This document shows, piece by piece, positions 44,849 to 55,172 of a stretch of 64,000 nucleotides of DNA. A program made the position numbers and the translations under genes. The first letter of the stretch is position 1, and each line of letters begins with the position of its first letter. The stretch is from Salvia splendens (Eukaryota > Streptophyta > Magnoliopsida > Lamiales > Lamiaceae), in assembly GCF_004379255.2 (NCBI RefSeq), contig NC_056039.1, positions 9,660,501-9,724,500 of the forward strand. The letters are read 5' to 3'. The notes beneath the pieces are model-generated. The model was not told where the DNA came from. It did not search any database and saw only the letters and a program-made list of their open reading frames with translations.

Positions 44849-45380
44849 TAGGGCTGGCAATTTTTGACACGACACGATAACACGACACGAACCGGCACGA
44901 AAATAATGGGTTTGGGTCAGAGCTTATTGGGTTCGTGTCCTTATCGGGTCGACCCGTTAAGGACACGAAAATTTCGTGTCGTGTTCGTGTCGGGTTCGTG
45001 TTATCCGTTAACAATACGTGTTCGTGTCGTGTTCGTGTCGTGTTCGTGTTATCCGTTAACAAATAATATTTTAATATTATTAATTCTTATTATTTTCATT
45101 TTTAATAGGTTTAACCGTTATCAGGTCGTGTTGTTATCGAGTCGTTATCGTGTCATCTCATGTACGTGTTGTTATCGTGTCGTGTTGACCCGAATTGGTT
45201 CGTGTCGTTAATGGGTTCGTGTCGTGTTCGTGTCGTGTTCGTGTCTGAGGGTTTCGTGTCGTGTTCGTGTTCGTGTTTGAGGTTTTCTTAACGGGTCGTG
45301 TTCGTGTTTGTTGTTATCGTGTTCGTGTCGTTATCGTGTCGACACGATAACGACCCGACACGCACGATTTGCCACCCCTA
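44849..45380. mobile_element. hAT-like MITE with GACACGA/GTTCGTGTC repeats, copy 2
   Basis: Left TAGGGCTGGCAATTTTTGAC and inverted right TAGGGGTGGCAAATCGTGCG. A perfect 8-bp target duplication AAGAGAGT lies at 44841-44848 and 45381-45388. The interior is largely CGACACGA on the left and GTTCGTGTCGTG on the right, so the two halves can pair over long stretches. It is the same family as 42858-43418 but clearly diverged. Confidence 0.9.
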
Positions 45381-46046
45381 AAGAGAGTATTAGTAATCCT
45401 TTATGTACTCCACTCTTTTCAAAATATTAAGGGTTCGTTTGATTAGATGAGTAGCAAATACAAATTTTTGAAGGGTTGTGTTGCTAACTTAATGTTTGTG
45501 GTAGTGTATATTATGCATAATGGAGTTTGGTTCGTTGAGTTGTGTTGGAACATGTGGGCAACATCAGTGTTTGGTTGGATTAGTTGGAAGCATGTTTTAT
45601 TGGTTTGCATGACATATTTATCCCTAACACATTACATTAATTTCCAATTTGCCCTTTATCAAAAGTAGCATTTATAATTTAGATCTACCCCAAATTTTTC
45701 ACTACCGCCTTCTCTAAAATATGCTTAGCAGTCCCGCCAAAAGGAGACGCCCAACACCTCTTGGCCGGCAAATAATTACCGTCGAGCACAAGCCGACGTC
45801 TTTGACTGGGCATACGACCAAGGTAAATTTGCTTACTAATTCTCGTTGCATTTTTGTATTGCTTAATCAGTCATCGTCGGCTCCGGCGTATGTTCATAAA
45901 TCGTCACGCCTTCCAAAGTCGTTTATGATTCATTGTCGACTACTGATTACCTTGTGCTCCCTCTGCTATTACTTCAATTTTGTCACATTATTTTTGTTTT
46001 TTGTTGGAGATATTGTAGTCTTAGATCAAATATTCTTGTGTGAATG

Positions 46047-47240
46047 ATGTCTGACTCTCACATACTGCCGGAATCAAAAAGCCACAACCCAAATGGTTAG
46101 TTTATGCACTGCAATTAACATGAACTTTAAGGATTAGTAATTGATGAACCTTTTATTGTTGTGAAGGTGGTGTTATTCGTGGTAAATCTGGTGGACTGAA
46201 GCCTGACAGGTCTAGGCGCTCATGGTCTCCTTGTGAGGAGGAAGTCCTCATACTAGCATTGAAGGACCTTGTGACTAACCGTTGGAAGGCCGATAATGGG
46301 TTCCGAGCAGGATTCCTCACTCGCGTTGAAGAATTTGTCCGTCGAGAAATCCCTACAACAACTGTGAGAGCCCAACCTCATATTTCCTCCAAGATCAACA
46401 CTTGGAAGAAATTCTACAATTCATTGAATATGATGCTTGACCGTAGCGGTGTTGGGTTCAACTCAGACGGCGACTGGAAGATAGAATGCAACGACGACCA
46501 GTGGGCCCAAATCGTTAAGGTTTAATCGATCCCATCCCCCCAACTCTTCTACATATTGTTGACCATCACTTTCTATTTTAATTTGAAGTTGTTGTTTTAC
46601 CTTGTAGGCTGACTCTAATGCACGCTACATGAGGTATAAGTCTTGCCCATTTTACAATGACTGGAAGTACATCTACGGGAAGGATCGTGCAGCCGGTTTG
46701 CGGTGCGAGGGCATGACTCAAGCTTTTGCTAAAATGGGAGCTGCCCCTTCTCCGTCTGGTGGTGTCTCTTCACCAACTGGTGGTGTTCCTTCTCCCATGC
46801 GTGAGCCTCATCCTGATGTGTACAATGTCAATCTGGAGGATTTGTACACCCAAGAGGAGATCCAAGAAAGCCTCAATCCGGATACCGGATGTGAAAGCTC
46901 TTACAAAAGCCACACTACATCGAACAAACCTAACCGTAAAAGGAAGGCAGGGTCTGCATTGGAATCAATCTTAGAGGCGATGTCAAAGGTGAACGAAGAC
47001 ACGAACCAGCGTCTAGACACTTTAACAACCCGTATCGGGTACGAGTTTGACCTAAGTGCTAAGCGCATTGAAGTTTCAACACTGCTGCGCACCGTCCCAG
47101 GTTTGGATAGAAAGCAAAAATTCCTTGCTAGCGACATACTTGTGAAGGAGCCTGAGAGGCTTGACCTTTTTATGGGATACGACGATGATGAGAAGGCCGA
47201 CTACCTCATGCATATCCTTGAGGAAAAAAATGGTAAGTGA
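46047..47240 (+). CDS. Myb/SANT-like DNA-binding protein, ORF1 of the PIF/Harbinger element
   Basis: 344 residues in three exons: 46047-46095, 46167-46519, 46608-47240. Residues ~35-135 form the plant Myb/SANT-like domain (RRSWSPCEEEVLILALKDLV, TRVEEFVRREIP, SSKINTWKKFYNSLNMMLDR, GVGFNSDGDWKI, then ARYMRYKSCPFYNDWKYIYG). Next are a Ser/Pro linker (PSPSGGVSSPTGGVPSPM), a Lys/Arg patch (KPNRKRKAGSALES) likely to be a nuclear signal, and a helical C-terminus. In PIF/Harbinger transposition such Myb-like proteins bind the subterminal DNA and carry the transposase to the nucleus. It converges on the transposase gene. The start is the second of two adjacent ATGs (46044, 46047 are overlapping choices); first-exon assignment is an inference. 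Intact as read. Confidence 0.82.
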
Positions 47241-47924
47241 TAGCACACCAAAGGGACGACATGGTTTTGGTGGACTTCCAAAGCCTAGTAGCTCCAAGTA
47301 TCCATTGATTTAAGTGGTTGTATGTAAAAGCCTTATAACTGAACCTCTCGGCAATAGCCTCGATCTCTAGCTTTTGTTATTGGATACTCATATTACTCTT
47401 TTGTTCAGGCATGTATGTCAGACTAATAGAACTATAGGCAAGGGGGGTGTCTGTATTTTTTGTATGGCCGTGGGTTTGGTCCTCCACCCTCCGTCCTAAG
47501 GACGTGTTCACTACTTTAGAGATAGACAGTTTATGCTTCATTTATGGTCATATTTGGGTGTTCACTAGTCTTGATATAAATGAGGATGGCCCTGCATTTT
47601 ATTAAGGCCCGCACTGTTCACTCCGTAAATAAGGCAATAGCATTTATTGACAAAATGGTGCTAATTGAAATGTCATCGAAACCGCATCAGGAATTGGATG
47701 GCAAAAATCGAATGGGGTGGCCTGCACATCGGGAGATGTTTAGGAATCGAGGAACATGTTGCCATGTTTTAGCTGCTTTTGTGGTAATGTATGACTATGA
47801 TCTGAATTAGGACATTTGGATGGCTAAGTCCATTGATATTTTGGCGAAATGTATGAAACTTAATTGTATGTAATGTATGACTTGTCAAATCATTTTTAAT
47901 CGAAGTTTAGGATGAAAAAAGCTA

Positions 47925-48935
47925 TTTATCCGCTTTTATTATCATTTTATAAGGTAAAAGTATCATTTTATTAAACAAAAATATCATTTTATACACCAAA
48001 AATACCTATCATTCTATCGGCTGAAAGTATCATTCTATCGGCTGAAAGTATCATTCTATAGGCTGAAAGTATCATTCTATCGGGCAAAAGTATCATTTTA
48101 TCAGTTTTATGTCATTTTGTCACGTTAAAGTATCATTTTTCAGCTTATATGCAATTTCTCCAGCTAAACTATCATTTTTATAAGCTAACTGTCATTTTAT
48201 CCGCTTAGATTATCATTTTATAAGGTAAAAGTATCATTTTATTAAACAAAAATGTCATTTTATACACCAAAAATACCTATCATTCTATCGGCTGAAAGTA
48301 TCATTCTATAGGCTGAAAGTATCATTCTATCGGGCAAAAGTATCATTTTATCAGTTTTATGTTATTTTGTCACGTTAAAGTATCATTTTTCAGCTTATAT
48401 GCAATTTCTCCAGCTAAACTATCATTTTTATAAGCTAACTGTCATTTTATCCGCTTAGATTATCATTTTATAAGGTAAAAGTATCATTTTATTAAACAAA
48501 AATGTCATTTTATACACCAAAATTACCTATCATTCTATCGGCTGAAAGTATCATTCTATAGGCTGAAAGTATCATTCTATCGGGCAAAAGTATCATTTTA
48601 TCAGTTTTATGTCATTTTGTCACGTTAAAGTATCATTTTTCAGCTTATATGCAATTTCTCCAGCTAAACTATCATTTTTATAAGCTAACTGTCATTTTAT
48701 CCGCTTAGATTATCATTTTATAAGGTAAAAGTATCATTTTATTAAACAAAAATGTCATTTTATACACCAAAAATACCTATCATTCTATCGGCTGAAAGTA
48801 TCATTCTATCGGCTGAAAGTATCATTCTATAGGCTGAAAGTATCATTCTATCGGGCAAAAGTATCATTTTATCAGTTTTATGTCATTTTGTCATGTTAAA
48901 GTATCATTTTTCAGCTTATATGCAATTTCTTTCAG
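47925..48935. repeat. Higher-order minisatellite, array 1
   Basis: A 250-bp unit (landmark ACCTATCATTCTATCGG at 48004, 48275, 48525, 48775) is built from ~21-bp subunits such as GTATCATTCTATCGGCTGAAA. The first spacing is 271 bp, exactly one 21-bp subunit more. Neighbouring units differ at only a few positions, so the array was homogenised recently. It lies between the two convergent genes of the PIF element. Confidence 0.92.
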
Positions 48936-51900
48936 CTTATAATATTTTGTGTTAGTTGTAGTTTTAGTTTATTTTATTATTTGATTTGATTAGCCGTGAG
49001 TTTAGATATGGTATTACTTATTTTGCACTATATATATTATTATTTATTATGTAGATTACTTATTTTAAAGTAGTAAATCTATTCAATAGCTTTACAATTT
49101 ATGCTTACATGTACGATCCACTCATCAATATGTCCAGAAAATATATAATGATTCTTTCATCCATTCCCTAAAAAAATTTCAAAGTTTGTATTAACATTCA
49201 TCTAACAAAGTAACTAACTCTATGAAACATCAAGCTTCTTGAATTTAATTTTTGCCTTACATCTTATACACATCATCAACTATAATTTTAACTATAATTT
49301 TCCATTATTGCACTGTATGTAGATCTGTTTTGGTAGTATATCTTATTTGCATAACACTTCCAACTATATATAATTGTATTTTAGTGATCAAAATAAAAAT
49401 AACATAGGCAAGAAAATGATGGACATGGTTCATCAAAGTCATTTATAAAATAATGAAATGAAAGCTCGTAATCAGCGATTACCAAGTACTAATGGTTTGA
49501 AGATAAAACAAATTGCACAACCTTGCAGAGTACTAAACTACTAGCTAAGCTACGCATTATTCCACATAAACTTGGCTATCTCTGTCCTGGTCTGGTTCCA
49601 CGCTGGAGTAGATTCAACTGCATCTACATACTCCACGGCATCTCCTTCCGCCCCTGCTGAAATGTCCTCATTTATATCTTCAAGGTCTTCAAGGTTCACA
49701 TTTGCATCACTAAGTTCCAACTCAACTGGATCAACTTGCATTTGGCTCCGAATGAAATTGTGCAGAATGAAGCATGCCATTATGAGACGCGTTTGTGTTG
49801 TGATCGGGTAGAAGCTGGCACTGCGTAATATCCCCCACCTCATCTTCAATACTGCAAAAGCACGTTCGATGATATTCCGCGCCATGGTGTGCCTCATGTT
49901 AAACATTTCTGTAGGGTTTTGGGGCTTATGCGCAGAAGGTCCCCACTCCTTCAAGTGATACCGCACCCCTTTGAATGGTGTGAGGAATCCTTCGCTGTTT
50001 GCATATCCATTATCACACAAGTAATAACAGCCTGCGCGTGAAAAAATGAGAGATGTCAGTTACTAACAATTGTCCATTACCGCATAAAGATCGCAGAGTG
50101 CAGCATAGATGTCGTACCTTTAGGGACTCGTAGTTTGTCAACTTCCCGTGTGACAGCATCGCGCAGAACACGAGAGTCACCTGCTGATCCCTCCCAACCA
50201 GTTAGGACGTAGACAAATCGCATAAAACGATCACAGACGGCCAAAGTATTAGTAGCGATGTGGCCCTTTCGTGTTCTATACCGTGGTGCATCACCAACAC
50301 TAACACGGACATCGATATATGTTCCATTCAATGCCCCTAGACAACCCTAATAAAATACGTCCTAACTACGAGTATCATTCTATCGGCTGAAAGTATCATT
50401 CTATCGGCTGAAAGTATCATTCTATAGGCTGAAAGTATCATTCTATCGGGCAAAAGTATCATTTTATTAGTTTTATGTCATTTTGTCACGTTAAAGTATC
50501 ATTTTTCAGCTTATATGCAATTTCTCCAGCTAAACTATCATTTTTATAAGCTAACTGTCATTTTATCCGCTTAGATTATCATTTTATAAGGTAAAAGTAT
50601 CATTTTATTAAACAAAAATGTCATTTTATACACCAAAAATACCTATCATTCTATCGGCTGAAAGTATCATTCTATAGGCTGAAAGTATCATTCTATCGGG
50701 CAAAAGTATCATTTTATCAGTTTTATGTTATTTTGTCACGTTAAAGTATCATTTTTCAGCTTATATGCAATTTCTCCAGCTAAACTATCATTTTTATAAG
50801 CTAACTGTCATTTTATCCGCTTAGATTATCATTTTATAAGGTAAAAGTATCATTTTATTAAACAAAAATGTCATTTTATACACCAAAATTACCTATCATT
50901 CTATCGGCTGAAAGTATCATTCTATAGGCTGAAAGTATCATTCTATCGGGCAAAAGTATCATTTTATCAGTTTTATGTCATTTTGTCACGTTAAAGTATC
51001 ATTTTTCAGCTTATATGCAATTTCTCCAGCTAAACTATCATTTTTATAAGCTAACTGTCATTTTATCCGCTTAGATTATCATTTTATAAGGTAAACGTAT
51101 CATTTTATTAAACAAAAATGTCATTTTATACTCCAAAAATACCTATCATTCTATCGGCTGAAAGTATCATTCTATCGGCTGAAAGTATCATTCTATAGGC
51201 TGAAAGTATCATTCTATCGGGCAAAAGTATCATTTTATCAGTTTTATGTCATTTTTGTCATGTTAAAGTATCATTTTTCAGCTTATATGCAATTTCTTTC
51301 AGCTTATAATATTTTGTGTTAGTTGTAGTTTTAGTTTATTTTATTATTTGATTTGATTAGCCGTGAGTTTAGATATGGTATTACTTATTTTGCATTATAT
51401 ATATTATTATTTATTATGTAGATTACTTATTTTAAAGTAGTAAATCTATTCAATAGCTTTACAATTTATGCTTACATGTACGATCCACTCATCAATATGT
51501 CCAGAAAATATATAATGATTCTTTCATCCATCCCCTAAAAAAATTTCAAAGTTTGTATTAACATTCATCTAACAAAGTAACTAACTCTATGAAACATCAA
51601 GCTTCTTGAATTTAATTTTTGCCTTACATCTTATACACATCATCAACTATAATTTTAACTATAATTTTCCATTATTGCACTGTATGTAGATCTGTTTTGG
51701 TAGTATATCTTATTTGCATAACACTTCCAACTATATATAATTGTATTTTAGTGATCAAAATAAAAATAACATATGCAAGAAAATGATGGACATGGTTCAT
51801 CAAAGTCATTTATAAAATAATGAAATGAAAGCTCGTAATCAGCGATTACCAAGTACTAATGGTTTGAAGATAAAACAAATTGCTCAACCTTGTAGAGTAC

Positions 51901-52722
51901 TAAACTACTAGCTAAGCTACGCATTATTCCACATAAACTTGGCTATCTCTGTCCTGGTCTGGTTCCACGCTGGAGTAGATTCAACTGCATCTACATACTC
52001 CACGGCATCTCCTTCCGCCCCTGCTGAAATGTCCCCATTTATATCTTCAAGGTCTTCAAGGTTCACATTTGCATCACTAAGTTCCAACTCAACTGGATCA
52101 ACTTGCATTTGGCTCCGAATGAAATTGTGCAGAATGAAGCATGCCATTATGAGACGCGTTTGTGTTGTGATCGGGTAGAAGCTGGCACTGCGTAATATCC
52201 CCCACCTCATCTTCAATACTGCAAAAGCACGTTCGATGATATTCCGCGCCATGGTGTGCCTCATGTTAAACATTTCTGTAGGGTTTTGGGGCTTATGCGC
52301 AGAAGGCCCCACTCCTTCAAGTGATACCGCACCCCTTTGAATGGTGTGAGGAATCCTTCGCTGTTTGCATATCCATTATCACACAAGTAATAACAGCCTG
52401 CGCGTGAAAAAATGAGAGATATCAGTTACTAACAATTGTCCATTACCGCATAAAGATCGCAGAGTGCAGCATAGATGTCGTACATTTAGGGACTCGTAGT
52501 TTGTCAACTTCCCGTGTGACAGCATCGCGTAGAACACGAGAGTCACCTGCTGATCCCTCCCAACCAGTTAGGACGTAGACAAATCGCATAAAACGATCAC
52601 AGACGGCCAAAGTATTAGTAGCGATGTGGCCCTTTCGTGTTCTATACCGTGGTGCATCACCAACACTAACACGAACATCGATATATGTTCCATCCAATGC
52701 CCCTAGACAACCCTAATAAAAT
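48007..52722. repeat. 2.37-kb tandem duplication inside the PIF element
   Basis: Sequence 48007-50360 is repeated at 50373-52722 with a constant offset of about 2366 bp (transposase stops 49550 and 51917; acceptors 50346 and 52712; array landmarks 48525 and 50891). It covers the minisatellite, the transposase 3' flank, and transposase exons 2 and 3. The junction at about 50361-50372 has some ten bases of extra sequence (TCCTAACTAC). Identity is very high, with a few substitutions and single-base indels. Confidence 0.93.
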
Positions 52723-53342
52723 ACGAACAGCCAAGTCAATCTAAATTTATTTATGAAATGCATTTCTGGAAAATAAATTCAGTGACGTTTTGATGAAAAT
52801 ACCTTGAACCATTTCCACCGGGGGTCGTCGCAATCGTCGTCCACGGGCGTCGGTTTAGCCATGAATACTTCATGAAGACCAATCACCCCTCTTAACACCT
52901 CATGAATATATCGAGAAACAGTCTGTCCGGATCGCAAATACTCAAACCCTGTTATCCGATTCTTTTTGTGATGAGCGAGGATGCTTAAGAGCATAGACAC
53001 TTGCTCCTCAACGCTTACAAATTTTCGATCTTTCAAACCCATGCGCACACGTAGTAGTAGACACAGCCGTCCAAAGCAGTTACGGTCCATCCAGAGATTG
53101 TTCACACAGTCCGTGTCAGTTAAACGTATTAGCCTATCCATACGCCGAATTTGCTCCGGTATCTTCCACAACAAGTCAGTAACCATGGTTGTATCATCTT
53201 CGTCATCACTACTCCTCCGCCGACTAAAATACTCAGCCAAATTGAGCAGAAGAAAAGATTGTTGGCCCTGCCGACGGACCAAATCTTCAACTACAACCAA
53301 TACATTTTCAATCTCCTTTCGTTTTTTATTTTCCCTGTCCAT
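49550..53342 (-). pseudogene. PIF/Harbinger DDE transposase with duplicated last exons
   Basis: Exon 1 is 53342-52803 (MDRENKKRKEIENVLVVVED to DDPRWKWFK). The adjacent exon set (52712-52484 and 52397-51917) starts GCLGALDGTYIDVRVS, keeping the first catalytic Asp, and YYLCDNGYANSEGFLTPF, the second; but one base is missing after HLKEWG, so the frame is lost before RNIIERAFAVLKMRW, which bears the Glu. The second set (50346-50118 and 50031-49550) keeps the whole frame to KFMWNNA but reads GALNGTYIDV, with Asn for the first Asp. Both acceptors (ATTAG|GGTTG) are intact, so exon 1 could splice to either set. Either way the triad is incomplete. Normal role: excision and insertion of the element together with the Myb protein. 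Confidence 0.87.
50373..51310. repeat. Higher-order minisatellite, array 2 (duplicate of array 1)
   Basis: Same 250-bp unit; landmark ACCTATCATTCTATCGG at 50641, 50891 and 51141. It separates the two transposase exon sets. Confidence 0.92.
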
Positions 53343-54227
53343 GCCTGTACACAACTACAACACAGAGCAACCAACAACACTTAAGCATAACTACTTGCAT
53401 TCATTTGTAACTGTTAGCTTATGCCTTTTATCTACTGGGAGATTCTCATCAAAATTCGAAGTCCTAAAAAATGAAATTCACCACATATTATACACTGCGA
53501 CTAATCAAACCGCTTTAATGAACATACATTACGCAAACATACTGAGTTATCAACCTTCAAAACATCTTCCTACTAGTCAAATTTTCCCATTCAACCAAGA
53601 TACAAACCAGATCGGAAAAAATTGCTAATGAAAACGGAAAAATTATTCATTTTATGTACAAATCACAAATAGACATCAAAAACGGGAATAACATAATAGA
53701 ATTTAGTAACAATCCTAATTACAATTGAACTGTAGAACCTGCACCAAATAAAACACCATATAATTCAAATCTAATCTCATTTGCATGTCTAATCAAATTG
53801 GGGGTCATGCATAGATGTTGCAGACAACAACCATCTACCCACGACGGAGAGCGTCGAGCTCGAATGTCTACGCAACAACAAAAATGGTTGGATTTACTGA
53901 CCTGTATGGAGTTTTCTTTGCAGCTATGGCGTATTTGCTGCGTTTTTGCAGTGGCCTTCAAGCAACAATGAGGATGGAGAGAGAGGGTAAAAGGGGAAGA
54001 AGAGGGGGAGTCTTTTTCAAACAATGAAACTCTGTCTCACTAAACCTTCTTTTTTGGGGGTTAGAGTTACCAATTGAATATGGGTAGCTAACATTAATTT
54101 CAAACAGGCCGTGTTTTTTCAAGCGGGCTTGATAAAAAACAACAAATGCAAACAAACGATGGTTAGAAAGGTCCACGTCAGCATTTTCCATCCTTTTCCT
54201 GCTCTACTCATCTAATCAAACGAGCCC

Positions 54228-55172
54228 AAGGGAAGAGAGTATTAGTAAAAAAGAATAGAGACTAAATTGAAATCGCAATAGTCCCCATATCTATAGTCTC
54301 TTCGATGGATCCCTGCTGTGGTCACATACACACTATGTATCTTTATATTATTTTATATGTAAAATTTTTAAAATAGAATTTAATTGCGACAATAGTAATT
54401 ATGATTATCATTCTTGAAAAATGGATAGATAGCCTATGATTTATACAAGGTGAAATTCAATTATTTAATCTCGGTTGGAATTTCCAATTTAGAAAAATAA
54501 GAAAGTTTTTGTGGTATAAAGAGAAAAAGTCTGAAAACTATGTGTTTGACCTGAGTAATATGATGATAACTATAATTAATGTTTTTATAGTTGGACTCTA
54601 TCATATTTTTAATACTCTTTAAAATATAAAAAAAAGAATGAAGATATATAAATAAAAGAGAGAAAGAAATGAACATAAGTGCTGCGTTTTGTGTGTTAGT
54701 TGCTGCGTTTAGTGGACAACATATTGTGGACCCATCCTTTAAAATATAATAAAATCGCTCTGCCGCGCCACAAAATAGATTTGTAGACAAAACAAAACCC
54801 CACAAACATATACATACACAATAGAGATACACAGGTGGTTTTGCATAATAGCTGAATCAGAGTTGGAAGCAGAAGAAAACGAGGATAAACACCTTCCCAT
54901 TTTTGTCTTCTTCTCCCCTTCCTTGAAAGAGACCTTTATTTGTATATGTATATGTATATGTATATGTATAAATACAGCGCGGATCCTTCCAATCGCAATA
55001 AATCTTCCTCAAAACCCCTAATTAAACCCCCTTTCCCTTCTAGATTCCTCTCTCACTTCACAATTACATCTAGCGCCGCTGCTGATTGAGTGTCTGCGTG
55101 TGCACAAAAAGTAGCGGTGAAGCAAAGCCCATCGTTGCCGTTTCACTTTGTGTTTTGAAAGACTAACTCTCA
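54228..55172 (+). promoter_or_regulatory. Upstream region and 5' UTR of the nucleotidyltransferase gene
   Basis: 945 bp between the PIF element and the start codon. A (TATATG)n microsatellite lies at 54941-54975, followed by GTATAAATACAGC at about 54965, a plausible TATA box, and a pyrimidine-rich leader (CTTCCCTTTCTAGATTCC-like, ~55020-55070). No other gene. Confidence 0.5.

Larger units (their letters stand above)
45431..54227. mobile_element. 8.8-kb two-gene PIF/Harbinger element with internal tandem duplication
   Basis: Left GGGTTCGTTTGATTAGATGA (then GTAG) and inverted right GGGCTCGTTTGATTAGATGA (then GTAG) match in 23 of 24 positions and resemble Tourist/PIF termini. TAA precedes the left end; AA follows the right end, so one base of the 3-bp target duplication may be lost. 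Contents: Myb/SANT gene (+, 46047-47240), DDE transposase gene (-, 53342-49550), and between them a minisatellite. A 2.37-kb block was tandemly duplicated (48007-50372 and 50373 to about 52722), which roughly doubles the size usual for this group. Confidence 0.9.

Noticed and set aside
47580..47810. Open frame downstream of the Myb/SANT gene
   Set aside because: No similarity I recognise to PIF/Harbinger proteins and no promoter or splice context; likely 3' flank.
47925..51310. CRISPR-like or clustered regulatory array
   Set aside because: Repeats are head-to-tail minisatellite units with no unique spacers, in a plant transposon; a higher-order minisatellite explains them fully.
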